A stretch of 32,401 nt of DNA from Sphingobacteriia bacterium (GCA_947456855.1 CANGTR010000019.1:1-32401); one strand, 5' to 3'; positions 15,864-24,390 are shown, numbered from the stretch's first letter. Translations and numbers: made by a program. Notes: a model not told the origin generated them from the letters alone.

Positions 15864-17228
15864 ATGGCAACTATTACTAGAGAAAACATTGGCTTATTAA
15901 ATGATAAGCTTACCGTTACCCTTTCTAAAGAAGACTATGTTAGTGGATTTGAACAAAACCTAAAGAAATATGCTAAAACTGCCAATATTCCTGGATTTAG
16001 AAAAGGAATGGTGCCTGCAGGATTGGTTAAAAAAATGTACGGCCAAAGCGTATTTACAGATGAAGTACTTAAAACAGTAGAGTCTCAACTCAATCAATAC
16101 ATGAGTAAGGAAGCCATTGAAGTATTTGGCCAACCCCTTCCTATGGATAATGATGCTAGGGCCCTAGACATGAATAATCCTTCAGATTATGTTTTTGCTT
16201 TTGAAATTGGTTTAAAACCCAGTTTTGAAGTTGACTTAAAAGGCATTAAAGTAAAAAGATATGTAATTGAGGTGACTGAGAAAATGATTGACGAAGAACT
16301 TGCCCGTTTACAAACTCGTCACGGCAAAATGACAGAACCTGAGCAAGTGAATTCAGATGAAAATGTATTGAATGTAAGTTTCACAGAAGCAGATGAACAA
16401 GGAAATATAATTGAAAATGGTGTTCAAAAAGACAATTCTGTTTTGGTGAAATATTTTGCCGAAGGTTTTAGAAAAAATTTAATGGGCAAGAAAAACAATG
16501 ATATTGTTCATTTACAAATTAATACTGCTTTTGAAGATAAAGAAGCAGCAACCATTTTAGCTGATTTAGGATTAACCAATGAAGATGGTAATCGCTATTT
16601 CAATATGTTGATTACAAAAGTTGGATTGGTAGAAAAAGCCGAATTAAATGAAGAATTCTTCTTAGCTGCATATCCAAACAACGACAATATCAAATCGGAA
16701 GCGGCTATTAGAAATGAGATAAAAGCAGAAATAGCCAAATACTACGAACAATCTACCCGCAATCAAATACACGATCAAATTTACCATCACTTACTAGACA
16801 ATGTAAAGATGGAGTTCCCTGAAAACTTCTTAAAGCGTTGGTTGCAAACAGGTGGAGAAAAACCAAAATCTGCTGAAGAAGCAGCCAATGAATATCCAAC
16901 ATTTGTAAATCAATTGAAGTGGACATTGATCAGCACCAAATTAAGTCAAGACAATAAAATTGAAGTGTTACCAGAAGATATTCGCCAATTTGCCAAGATG
17001 CAATTATTCAGCTACATGGGAGGACAACTTGGTGCATTGGGTGATAATCAACAATGGGTTGATGATTATGCAAATAGAATGATGCAAGACAAGCGTTTTG
17101 TTGAAGACAGCTATCACAGAATTAATGCTGAAAAATTATTTGGCGTATTAGAAACAAATGTAAGTGCAACAGATACACCAATTACCATAGAAGATTTTAC
17201 CAAAATGGTAGAAAGTCATCATCATTAA
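15864..17228 (+). CDS. tig: Trigger factor (ribosome-bound chaperone)
   Basis: A 454-residue chaperone that binds at the ribosome exit tunnel and shields new chains. The ribosome-binding signature is clear in the N-terminal domain: PGFRKGMVPAGLVKKMYG, with GFRKG at 44-48. A middle domain of peptidyl-prolyl isomerase position (about 150-260) looks diverged, as is usual in this phylum. The helical C-terminal chaperone region follows. The product ends in three histidines (SHHH). It has its own promoter and a terminator after the stop. The clp genes lie further along the same strand but are separated from it by the oppositely oriented lipase. Confidence 0.96.
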   Translation: MATITRENIGLLNDKLTVTLSKEDYVSGFEQNLKKYAKTANIPGFRKGMVPAGLVKKMYGQSVFTDEVLKTVESQLNQYMSKEAIEVFGQPLPMDNDARALDMNNPSDYVFAFEIGLKPSFEVDLKGIKVKRYVIEVTEKMIDEELARLQTRHGKMTEPEQVNSDENVLNVSFTEADEQGNIIENGVQKDNSVLVKYFAEGFRKNLMGKKNNDIVHLQINTAFEDKEAATILADLGLTNEDGNRYFNMLITKVGLVEKAELNEEFFLAAYPNNDNIKSEAAIRNEIKAEIAKYYEQSTRNQIHDQIYHHLLDNVKMEFPENFLKRWLQTGGEKPKSAEEAANEYPTFVNQLKWTLISTKLSQDNKIEVLPEDIRQFAKMQLFSYMGGQLGALGDNQQWVDDYANRMMQDKRFVEDSYHRINAEKLFGVLETNVSATDTPITIEDFTKMVESHHH

Positions 17229-17266
17229 TCGATAGCATTTTCAAAAATTAAATGATATAAAATTTG

Positions 17267-17298
17267 TCCCGGTTGCATTAGCTTCCGGGATTTTTTTT
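17267..17298 (+). terminator. Intrinsic terminator of tig
   Basis: TCCCGG (17267-17272) pairs with CCGGGA (17285-17290) around a 12-base loop and is followed by eight Ts. The T run overlaps the stop codon of the convergent lipase gene. Confidence 0.85.
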
Positions 17299-18979
17299 AC
17301 CTGCTTTGTTGCGGCGGCGGCTTGATCAAACCGTGCTTTTCTAAAGAACCTGTAATTAATTCAACCAATTTTTGGCCGATTTTTTTACTCAACAACCATT
17401 TAGTAGCCAACCGCAATATGAATCCCCAAAAACCTGCAATAGGAAAAGCATATAATAAAATGGCTTCTACCCTTTTTTTAATAGCTGGTTCAAATTGTTT
17501 AACCATGTTAGCATTAACGCTAGGCCATTGGTCTCCGGACGAAAAAACAGGCATTGGATAATAGCCTTTATCTATCGTAGAAAAAATGGGGATGATCTGA
17601 TATGCATCATCATGAAAAGATTTGAAAGCAGACTTATCAATGCCTTTGTACCCTTCACTAAAAATTGGATGAGCAGCTAGGTCTTTCGCAGGAATAGTAA
17701 AATAATTTCTTAAAAACATTTCGCAATTATACCTGCCTAAATAAAAATCATGAATGCGAAATTCTTTATTCATAAACCCGCTAAACCCATCAAAAGCCCC
17801 GCATGCAATTGCCGAACTACCTTCTACTTTTTTACCCTTTTGCAATTCAACCATATGTGGCCTTGTTGGAGCAATCAAAAATTGACCAGCTTTATCTGAA
17901 GCCATTGCCTCAATTAATGGAACTGGCTTTGCTCTCATCTGCTGAGTCATTGCATTTAAAGTATAACCGATGGTAGAAAACAATTGCTGATCAATTTTGA
18001 AAGTTGAAGGCAATTCACTTGGAAAAGGATCAATCATTAAAACTGTACTTTTAAAAGCATCAAATGCATTTTGTGATGTTGCATCATACTGTTGAGTAAT
18101 TGTACTCAATAATTCACGAACCTTTTCGAATGGTTCATTATTAATTAATCCTCCATCTACATTTTGGGTGGTGTATACTTCATCTGATGATTGGTCTGTT
18201 TTACTCTTGGTTTTATTCAACCAAGGATTTTCTAAAATACTAGCCAATGGCCTTTGAAGTACCCTAGATTTAAGCCCTATCGGAAATGCACCTGTTGCCA
18301 TGGCAGCATCTTTTGCAATTGAACAATTCAATCCATCTTTAAAATTAAGTGGTATCCAGCCAAGTTGATAATCGGATGCATTCAAATTAAAACAGGCATA
18401 ATCATTGTGCACAGCCATATTGTAATTTTTCTTGCTTATATCGCTATTAAAAGCAATATTGTATTTCAGTCCTTCTAAATTTGTAAGGGTAGTAAATAAT
18501 TTTAGATGCGCTGCAAAATAAGCTGGAGTTGGCAACCATTCTTGCTCATTGTTGGCAAAGGCTCTATCAGCAATTTGATCAATAAATGATCCATTCAATA
18601 AAGCATCTACCCTTTTATGTTTTTCAATATCATGTTGATTGAGCATTTTGCTGAACATATCATTCCCCAATAAATCTACCCAACTATGGTAAAATTTATT
18701 TTCTGGATGCGATTGCAACAGGTCTTTAGATGCATCAAATTGAACTGGTTTTTTGGGATAATTAACCGATGCTGCTGTGACCATTCCTGTCATACCGCCG
18801 GCAGAGGCGCCACCAATTACAGAAATCAAGACTTTGTGTGAAGGAGTATTTTTTGATCCCCTTCTTTTCTCCCATTCCTCCAATGCTTCAATTAAATAAT
18901 CCATAACCCCTGCTGTATATGCTCCCGCAGATACAGCTCCAGCCATGCATAGGCCAATATGAAAAGATTGTTCGCGCAT
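17297..18979 (-). CDS. Patatin-like phospholipase family protein
   Basis: A 560-residue lipid acyl hydrolase of the patatin type. The N-terminal glycine-rich oxyanion segment is GLCMAGAVSAGAYTAGV, the nucleophile elbow is GGASAGG with Ser59, and the catalytic Asp is Asp275 in NVDGG, so the Ser-Asp dyad looks intact. There is no signal peptide. Near the C-terminus lies a hydrophobic stretch (LLYAFPIAGFWGFILRL), which could attach it to a membrane, followed by a basic segment and a proline-rich end. It is much longer than minimal patatin domains; the second half has no motif I recognise. It is convergent with tig and divergent from clpP. Substrate unknown. Confidence 0.85.
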   Translation of the reverse strand: MREQSFHIGLCMAGAVSAGAYTAGVMDYLIEALEEWEKRRGSKNTPSHKVLISVIGGASAGGMTGMVTAASVNYPKKPVQFDASKDLLQSHPENKFYHSWVDLLGNDMFSKMLNQHDIEKHKRVDALLNGSFIDQIADRAFANNEQEWLPTPAYFAAHLKLFTTLTNLEGLKYNIAFNSDISKKNYNMAVHNDYACFNLNASDYQLGWIPLNFKDGLNCSIAKDAAMATGAFPIGLKSRVLQRPLASILENPWLNKTKSKTDQSSDEVYTTQNVDGGLINNEPFEKVRELLSTITQQYDATSQNAFDAFKSTVLMIDPFPSELPSTFKIDQQLFSTIGYTLNAMTQQMRAKPVPLIEAMASDKAGQFLIAPTRPHMVELQKGKKVEGSSAIACGAFDGFSGFMNKEFRIHDFYLGRYNCEMFLRNYFTIPAKDLAAHPIFSEGYKGIDKSAFKSFHDDAYQIIPIFSTIDKGYYPMPVFSSGDQWPSVNANMVKQFEPAIKKRVEAILLYAFPIAGFWGFILRLATKWLLSKKIGQKLVELITGSLEKHGLIKPPPQQSR

Positions 18980-19006
18980 TAATATACAATCAGCTACACG
19001 AACCTA

Positions 19007-19024
19007 ATGAAAAGCCCTTTTCAT
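19007..19024. promoter_or_regulatory. Inverted repeat between the lipase and clpP genes
   Basis: ATGAAAAG (19007-19014) and CTTTTCAT (19017-19024) are exact inverse repeats around CC, 28 bases upstream of the lipase start. It could be an operator for the lipase gene; no regulator is identified. Confidence 0.4.
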
Positions 19025-19134
19025 ATCAACCGTGTTTTAACGGATTTTTAAAATTGCGGTTAATGGGTCAAAATCGGTTTTTTTCATGTCCTTTTGGCGG
19101 AAATGGAGGCTTTGCACAAAATTTGAATAAGTAA

Positions 19135-19166
19135 TTGCTACTGAAATGCCAAAACACTTATCTTCA
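19135..19166 (+). promoter_or_regulatory. Candidate clpP promoter
   Basis: TTG (19135-19137) is followed after 21 bases by TATCTTCA (19159-19166), a near match to TAnnTTTG, 17 bases before the ATG. The HD-hydrolase promoter near 27334 has the same TATCTTCA element. Confidence 0.45.
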
Positions 19167-19183
19167 AAGCGAAAAATGACACT

Positions 19184-19882
19184 ATGAATATTGGAAAAGA
19201 ATTCGATAAATATGCTGTAAAACACCAAGGAATTAGCAGTGCTGTTTTACACAATTACAAAGCTTTTGGACAACCTAGTAATTTAACGCCCTACATCATT
19301 GAAGAACGCCCACTGAATGTGGCCAGTATGGATGTTTTTAGTAGATTAATGATGGACCGAATTATTTTTCTGGGAGAGGGCATTAACGACTATGTAGCCA
19401 ACATTGTAACTGCTCAATTATTGTTTTTAGAGAGCACCGACAGAGGAAGAGATATTCAAATGTATATCAATAGCCCAGGTGGAAGTGTTTATGCTGGATT
19501 GGGCATTTATGATACCATGCAATTTATTGGACCAGATGTTGCAACTATTTGTACTGGAATTGCCGCAAGCATGGGACAAATTTTATTATGTGCTGGAGTA
19601 GAAGGCAAAAGAACGGCGCTTAAACACAGCCGGATAATGATGCACCAGCCTAGTGGCGGTATTGGTGGCCAAGCAACAGACATCGAAATCACCGCTCGTG
19701 AAATAAAAAAATTAAAACACGAATTGTATGCAATCACTGCAAACCATACTGGCAAAACAGCTGATATTATTGCAAAAGACAGTGATAGAGATTTTTGGAT
19801 GACCGCTACTGAAGCCAAGGAATATGGTTTAGTTGACGAAGTATTACTAACCAATCCAAGAAAAGAAAAGAAAACTGTTTAA
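19184..19882 (+). CDS. clpP: ATP-dependent Clp protease proteolytic subunit (first copy)
   Basis: A 232-residue serine peptidase that forms the degradation chamber used with ClpX. The catalytic residues are all present: Ser129 in GIAASMGQ, His154 in MMHQPSGG and the Asp of the DRD motif at 201-203, followed by FWMTATEAKEYGLVDEV. INSPGGSVYAG is also typical. It carries an N-terminal extension compared with the E. coli mature subunit, and the end NPRKEKKTV is basic. A second full-length ClpP gene begins 56 bases later and clpX follows, so the three probably form one unit. Confidence 0.96.
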   Translation: MNIGKEFDKYAVKHQGISSAVLHNYKAFGQPSNLTPYIIEERPLNVASMDVFSRLMMDRIIFLGEGINDYVANIVTAQLLFLESTDRGRDIQMYINSPGGSVYAGLGIYDTMQFIGPDVATICTGIAASMGQILLCAGVEGKRTALKHSRIMMHQPSGGIGGQATDIEITAREIKKLKHELYAITANHTGKTADIIAKDSDRDFWMTATEAKEYGLVDEVLLTNPRKEKKTV

Positions 19883-19938
19883 TGAATTTCATTCATGTCT
19901 CAGCCCTAAAAAATATTTGAAACAATAAAATAAATACA

Positions 19939-20577
19939 ATGATAGAATCTAAATATATATTGAATCCTTACCTAGCTAATGAAGATGAAGAACATGAAGA
20001 GAAAGATGCTAAGCCCGAACCAATGGGGAGCTTCATGACTAAGAAGATGGAGAAAATGTTCTTCGAAAAAAGAACTGTTTATTTATGGGGAGTAGTAGAT
20101 GATAAGTCTGCCAGAGATGTGGTAAGTAAATTATTGGTATTGGATGCAGATAAACCAGGTGAAGAAATTAAATTATTCATCAATAGCCCTGGTGGAGTTG
20201 TAACAAGTGGTATGGTTATATACGATACCATGAAAATGATTAAAAGCCCTGTTAGCACTGTTTGCATGGGGCTAGCAGCAAGTATGGGTTCTATTTTATT
20301 AAGTGCGGGAGTAAAAGGAAAAAGATTTATTTATCCGCATGGAGAAGTAATGATACACCAACCAAGTTTGGGTGGATATTTTCAAGCAACCAGTGCCGAT
20401 ATCGAAATTCAGGCCAATCAAATTAAGAAAACCAAAGAATTGGGAGCCAATATTCTGGCAGCCAACTGTGGTAAAACTTTTGATCAAATAATGGCAGATT
20501 TTGATCGTGATTACTGGATGGATGCCAAAGAAGCTGTTGCCTATGGCATTGTGGACGGCATTCTCGATCAAATTTAG
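19939..20577 (+). CDS. clpP: ATP-dependent Clp protease proteolytic subunit (second copy)
   Basis: A 212-residue ClpP paralogue with its own complete catalytic set: Ser115 in GLAASMGS, His140 in MIHQPSLGG and the Asp of the DRD motif at 189-191 (DRDYWMDAKEAVAYGIVDGIL). The N-terminus is acidic (EDEEHEEKD), unlike the first copy. The two copies are clearly diverged throughout, so this is an old duplication rather than a recent tandem copy. Since both are apparently active, they may form mixed two-ring complexes as in some other bacteria with two ClpPs; that is inference. It lies between clpP and clpX. Confidence 0.95.
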   Translation: MIESKYILNPYLANEDEEHEEKDAKPEPMGSFMTKKMEKMFFEKRTVYLWGVVDDKSARDVVSKLLVLDADKPGEEIKLFINSPGGVVTSGMVIYDTMKMIKSPVSTVCMGLAASMGSILLSAGVKGKRFIYPHGEVMIHQPSLGGYFQATSADIEIQANQIKKTKELGANILAANCGKTFDQIMADFDRDYWMDAKEAVAYGIVDGILDQI

Positions 20578-20639
20578 CCCATTAACAAGGCGTATTACCT
20601 AATTCTTTATAAATTAATCACTACTAAGATTAACTGTAG

Positions 20640-20647
20640 TATTTTTG
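20640..20647 (+). promoter_or_regulatory. -7 promoter element of clpX, implying a leaderless transcript
   Basis: TATTTTTG ends exactly seven bases before the clpX ATG, the same geometry as at glyS. It would let clpX be made apart from the clpP genes. No TTG element is seen at the normal upstream distance. Confidence 0.45.
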
Positions 20648-20654
20648 TACCCGT

Positions 20655-21899
20655 ATGGCTAAAACATCCATTTTACATTGTTCTTTCTGCGGCAGAAGCC
20701 GTGATGAAGTAAAGATTTTGATTGCAGGTCAAGAAGGGCATATTTGCGAAAATTGTGTAGATCATGCTCAGGAAATTATTGAGCAAGAGTTGAATACAAA
20801 AAAAGACGGTTCAGGTAACAATGGTGCTAATTTCAAACTGACCATTAGAAAACCTGCTGAAATAAAATCATTCTTAGACGAATATGTAATTGGTCAAGAT
20901 GATGCAAAAAAGATTTTAAGCGTTGCTGTTTACAACCATTTTAAAAGAATCAACTACAAACAGGTTTCTGAAGATGTAGAGATCGAAAAGAGTAATATCA
21001 TTATGGTTGGCGAAACAGGTACTGGTAAAACACTACTAGCTAAAACAATTGCCAGATTGCTGAATGTTCCTTTTGCAATTGTTGATGCTACTGTTTTCAC
21101 GGAAGCTGGTTATGTGGGCGAAGATGTAGAAAGTATGCTTACCCGTTTACTCCAAAACTGTGATTATGATGTAGCTGCAGCTGAAAGAGGAATTGTATAT
21201 GTAGATGAACTTGATAAAATTGCCCGCAAGGGAGATAATCCTTCCATTACAAGAGATGTTAGCGGCGAAGGTGTACAACAGGGTTTATTGAAAATGTTGG
21301 AGGGAACAGAAGTGCTGGTTCCACCTCAAGGAGGTAGAAAACATCCAGAGCAAAAAATGATTAAAGTAGACACCAAAAATATTTTATTTATTTGCGGCGG
21401 AGCATTCGACGGAATTGATCAGGTAATTGCAAGAAGGGTAAATACGAATGCGATAGGGTTTAGTGTTAACAAAGAAGAGCAAGAACACCAACGCAAGAAT
21501 TTGTTGCAATTCATCAATGCGCAAGATTTAAAAAAATTTGGCTTGATACCAGAATTGTTAGGAAGATTACCTATTGTAACTTATTTGAATCCTTTAGACA
21601 AAGAAACCTTGAGAAGTATTCTTACGGTTCCAAAAAACTCGCTGATCAAACAATTCACCCGTTTATTTGAAATGGAAGGTATTGATTTAGTTATTGAGGA
21701 TGATGTGCTCGATTTTATGGTTAGCAAAGCTCTAGAATATAAATTAGGTGCGAGGGGGCTTAGAAGTATTTGTGAAAGCATTCTTACTGATGCAATGTTT
21801 GAGTTACCAGGATCAAGTACAAAGCATTTTACAGTAGATATCAGTTATGCCGAAAAGATGTTTGGTAAAAGCAAATTGAGCGCTTTAAAAGTTGCTTAG
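20655..21899 (+). CDS. clpX: ATP-dependent protease ATP-binding subunit ClpX
   Basis: A 414-residue AAA+ unfoldase that feeds substrates to ClpP. The N-terminal zinc-binding domain has Cys9, Cys12, Cys31 and Cys34 (CSFCGRS ... CENC). Walker A is GETGTGKT (Lys125), the pore loop GYVGED follows, Walker B is VDELD (Asp184-Glu185), and the ClpP-docking loop IGF is at 267-269. Arg in [11 protein letters not shown] marks sensor 2. All features needed for an active ClpXP partner are present. It is 77 bases after the second clpP. A 53-residue ORF follows 30 bases after its stop. Confidence 0.98.
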   Translation: MAKTSILHCSFCGRSRDEVKILIAGQEGHICENCVDHAQEIIEQELNTKKDGSGNNGANFKLTIRKPAEIKSFLDEYVIGQDDAKKILSVAVYNHFKRINYKQVSEDVEIEKSNIIMVGETGTGKTLLAKTIARLLNVPFAIVDATVFTEAGYVGEDVESMLTRLLQNCDYDVAAAERGIVYVDELDKIARKGDNPSITRDVSGEGVQQGLLKMLEGTEVLVPPQGGRKHPEQKMIKVDTKNILFICGGAFDGIDQVIARRVNTNAIGFSVNKEEQEHQRKNLLQFINAQDLKKFGLIPELLGRLPIVTYLNPLDKETLRSILTVPKNSLIKQFTRLFEMEGIDLVIEDDVLDFMVSKALEYKLGARGLRSICESILTDAMFELPGSSTKHFTVDISYAEKMFGKSKLSALKVA

Positions 21900-21929
21900 A
21901 TTATTCTTTATAAAGTAAATATTTTTCCC

Positions 21930-22091
21930 ATGAACGAGCTTTTAGAAAAATTAATGAAAGAAGCAAACCTAGATGCCAAACAAGCAGAAAAAGTGATTGA
22001 AACAGTAGCCAATTTTGTGAAAGAAAAATTTCCTATGTTGGGTGGAGCAGTTGATCAAATTTTTGGTGCAGGAAATAAAAACGACGAATAA
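21930..22091 (+). CDS. Small conserved-looking helical protein after clpX
   Basis: A 53-residue ORF reads MNELLEKLMKEANLDAKQAE, then a helix VIETVANFVKEKFP, then MLGGAVDQIFGAGNKNDE. It begins 30 bases after the clpX stop on the same strand. The layout (two amphipathic helices, then a glycine-containing turn and short helix) and the acidic character look like a real protein, similar to short uncharacterised Bacteroidota proteins that I recall with the same helix-GG-helix pattern. Function is unknown; its place next to clpX suggests co-expression and possibly an adaptor or Clp-linked role, which is only inference. Confidence 0.7.
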   Translation: MNELLEKLMKEANLDAKQAEKVIETVANFVKEKFPMLGGAVDQIFGAGNKNDE

Positions 22092-22167
22092 TTGTTTAGT
22101 ACCATTATCGCTCATTCAGCTAAAACAATTTACGAAAGCAACATAGTATTACTAGGAATCAACTAAA

Positions 22168-23310
22168 CTATTGATTTAACACTTCTCTTGATATTACCAA
22201 TTTCTGTATTTCAGAAGTTCCTTCGCCGATCGTACACAATTTTGCGTCGCGATAGAACTTTTCTACCGGAAAATCTTTAGTATAGCCATAGCCTCCAAAA
22301 ATTTGTACCGCATCATTGGCTGTTTTAACGGCTATTTCACTGGCATAATACTTGGCCATAGCGCCCGCTTTTGTTACATTTTCTCCCCTGGTTTTGAGGT
22401 CGCAGGCCTGCCATATTAAAAGGTCGGATGCCATAATCTCAGTAGCCATATCAGCCAATTTAAAACTGATTCCCTGAAAATTGGCTATCGGTTGATCAAA
22501 CTGATGTCTTTCCTGTGCATATTTTAAAGATGCCTCATAGGCTCCTTTAGCAATACCAACAGACAAAGCTGCTATAGAAATTCTTCCCCCGTCTAATATT
22601 TTCATAGCCTGGCGAAACCCATCTCCCACATTCCCCAATCTATTGTCATCGGTAATGATACAATTATCGAATATCATTTCAGCAGTTTCACTGGCCCTCA
22701 TTCCCAATTTATTTTCTTTTTTACCTGCTGAAAAACCAGGAGTTCCTCGCTCTACAACAAACGCAGTTGAATTACCGCTTTTACGCGGCTCTCCTGTTCT
22801 ACATATTACAACAGCAATATCACCAGATTTTCCATGCGTAATCCAGCTTTTAGTGCCATTTAATATCCATTTATCGCCCTCTTTTACAGCAGTGGTTTGC
22901 ATATTTCCTGCATCACTTCCTGTATTGGGTTCTGTTAAACCCCATGCCCCAATCCATTCTGCAGTTGCTAGTTTAGGCAACCACAATTGTTTTTGTTTTT
23001 CCGTACCAAAACTTAAGATATGGTTGGTACAAAGAGAATTATGTGCAGCTACACTGAGCCCTATAGAGCCACAAACCTTGGCAATTTCTTGTATGATAGC
23101 ATTGTATTCGTAATAACCCAATCCTGCCCCACCATATTCATGCGGCACCAATACACCCATTAAACCGAGTTTACCCATTTCTTTAAAAACTTGAACGGGG
23201 AATTCCTGCGATTCGTCCCAGATCATTAGGTTTGGTCGTATATATTGTTCGGCAAATTGTTTGGCTGTTGCTGCAACCTGCTGCGTAATTTCTGATTCTT
23301 TAAAATGCAT
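22168..23310 (-). CDS. Acyl-CoA dehydrogenase (short/medium-chain type)
   Basis: A 380-residue flavoenzyme catalysing the first, FAD-dependent step of beta-oxidation or of branched-chain acyl-CoA breakdown. Signatures: GLTEPNTGSDAG in the middle domain, the FAD/substrate segment GYGYTKDFPVEKFYRDAK, and the catalytic base Glu363 in IGEGTSEIQ, at the place used by short- and medium-chain enzymes. Length is exactly that of the family. Electron-transfer flavoprotein genes are not in the window, so the chain specificity cannot be inferred from context. Its leader holds a well-formed promoter, a GC-rich hairpin and a 16-base palindrome next to the ATG, which suggest regulated expression. Confidence 0.95.
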   Translation of the reverse strand: MHFKESEITQQVAATAKQFAEQYIRPNLMIWDESQEFPVQVFKEMGKLGLMGVLVPHEYGGAGLGYYEYNAIIQEIAKVCGSIGLSVAAHNSLCTNHILSFGTEKQKQLWLPKLATAEWIGAWGLTEPNTGSDAGNMQTTAVKEGDKWILNGTKSWITHGKSGDIAVVICRTGEPRKSGNSTAFVVERGTPGFSAGKKENKLGMRASETAEMIFDNCIITDDNRLGNVGDGFRQAMKILDGGRISIAALSVGIAKGAYEASLKYAQERHQFDQPIANFQGISFKLADMATEIMASDLLIWQACDLKTRGENVTKAGAMAKYYASEIAVKTANDAVQIFGGYGYTKDFPVEKFYRDAKLCTIGEGTSEIQKLVISREVLNQ

Positions 23311-23313
23311 ATA

Positions 23314-23329
23314 ATCTATTTAAATAGAT
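23314..23329. promoter_or_regulatory. 16-base perfect palindrome at the acyl-CoA dehydrogenase start (possible operator)
   Basis: ATCTATTTAAATAGAT is fully self-complementary and ends three bases before the ATG on the minus strand. With no loop it is more likely a site for a dimeric regulator than an RNA hairpin. The regulator is not identified. Confidence 0.55.
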
Positions 23330-23362
23330 GGGGGCCGCTAAACATTTTAGTTAGTGACCCCC
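23330..23362 (-). other. GC-rich hairpin in the acyl-CoA dehydrogenase leader
   Basis: GGGGGCCGCTAA (23330-23341) pairs with TTAGTGACCCCC (23351-23362), 12 positions with one mismatch and one G-T pair, around a 9-base loop. It lies inside the predicted leader, adjoining the palindrome, and lacks a downstream T run on the minus strand, so it is not a classical terminator. Confidence 0.6.
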
Positions 23363-23396
23363 TAAAAAACAAACAATCGTTAGTTAGTTTTCGAAG

Positions 23397-23427
23397 CAAA
23401 AATAGCTTTATTTAGTTCTCCAACAAA
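23397..23427 (-). promoter_or_regulatory. Promoter of the acyl-CoA dehydrogenase gene
   Basis: On the minus strand TTTG (23427-23424) is followed after 19 bases by TATTTTTG (23404-23397). Both elements and the spacing match the Bacteroidota consensus. Transcription should begin near 23390, giving a leader of about 80 bases. Confidence 0.75.
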
Positions 23428-23442
23428 TTGTTTATTAAAAAA

Positions 23443-24369
23443 TCATTCCACCTTTAATTTGGGTATGATCTGTTGATAAACCGATTCTGAAATAAATACA
23501 ATCTGCTTTAAATCGGCTAATTGAGCAAAGTTTCCGTATTGCTTACGATACAATACAATGGCTTTTGCCAGTCCTTCGTCAATCCCTATTTGAATCAATT
23601 GAGCAACGGTGGCATTGTTTATATTTAAAATACTGTCTTTGCTTTTATATGCATTGTTCAATTGGATTGAGCCAATAGACTGTTGATTGATTTTCGTTGA
23701 ATCCAATGTTAACAAAGGCATTATGCTATTAAAAACCGAGTCTGAAATGCCATAGGTTTTTCTTAGTTGGTCTATACTCTTGAATCCCCCAAGTTTTTCT
23801 TTATAGTTCAAAATTCTTTTGGCTAAAACAGGTCCAATTCCAGGCAGCGCTTCCCATTCTACTGCTGATGCAGTATTGATCTCAATTTTCTTATGAGCAG
23901 GTTTAACAATTGAAGCTGTAATTGATCGAAAGGAGAGATTATCGGCAATTTGTATAAATGGAATAAGTCGATCCGCATCGGAGGGCATCAAGCCCCAAAT
24001 TTTTCGGATATCTGTTGGATGTCTAAATCTTCCACCCTTATTGCGATAATTGATAATTGTGCGGATGGTGTTTTGGTTGATCCCTAATTTTTGCCATCCC
24101 ATTTCATTCAATGTATTGGGGTCGAAATAAAATTCGGATTTGGCCAACAAATCATTCAAAGGATGTCGATTTGTTGAAGTTGAAACAATCGTTTCAGTTG
24201 AGTTAGACTCTAATGAACCCAGTATACTTGAATCTAATTTTGGTGACTCCAAATCAGGAGCATACAATTCGGGGAGCATGATAAAAAATACAATGATTGC
24301 CAACAGCGCAATAATACCTAGCCTTTCTTTCTTGGAAAAGCTAAACCAGTCTTTCAATAAAGATTTCAT
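23443..24369 (-). CDS. Membrane-anchored helix-hairpin-helix (ComEA-like) protein
   Basis: From the ATG at 24369 the product has 308 residues: a basic start (MKSLLKDWFSFSKKERLG), one membrane segment (IIALLAIIVFFIMLP, about 15-33) and then repeated helix-hairpin-helix units. The clearest is INTASAVEWEALPGIGPVLA, followed by KRILNYKEKLGGFKSIDQL; others start near LGINQNTIRTIINYRNKGGRF and LNINNATVAQLIQIGIDEGL. ComEA proteins use such units to bind DNA during uptake, and the fold is generally a non-specific DNA-binding one. A longer reading uses TTG at 24381 and adds four residues; I prefer the ATG. No other competence gene lies near it, so its role stays open. Confidence 0.85.
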   Translation of the reverse strand: MKSLLKDWFSFSKKERLGIIALLAIIVFFIMLPELYAPDLESPKLDSSILGSLESNSTETIVSTSTNRHPLNDLLAKSEFYFDPNTLNEMGWQKLGINQNTIRTIINYRNKGGRFRHPTDIRKIWGLMPSDADRLIPFIQIADNLSFRSITASIVKPAHKKIEINTASAVEWEALPGIGPVLAKRILNYKEKLGGFKSIDQLRKTYGISDSVFNSIMPLLTLDSTKINQQSIGSIQLNNAYKSKDSILNINNATVAQLIQIGIDEGLAKAIVLYRKQYGNFAQLADLKQIVFISESVYQQIIPKLKVE

Positions 24370-24390
24370 CCTTTTAATCAATAAAAGGGC

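Noticed and set aside
18919..19228. Short frames in the lipase-clpP gap on both strands
   Set aside because: They overlap the lipase start or the clpP start and show no coding pattern.
22083..22132. Bulged hairpin TTGTTTAG ... CTAAAACAA in the gap after the small protein gene
   Set aside because: Weak A-T stem with a bulge, long loop and no T tract; not strong enough to call a terminator.
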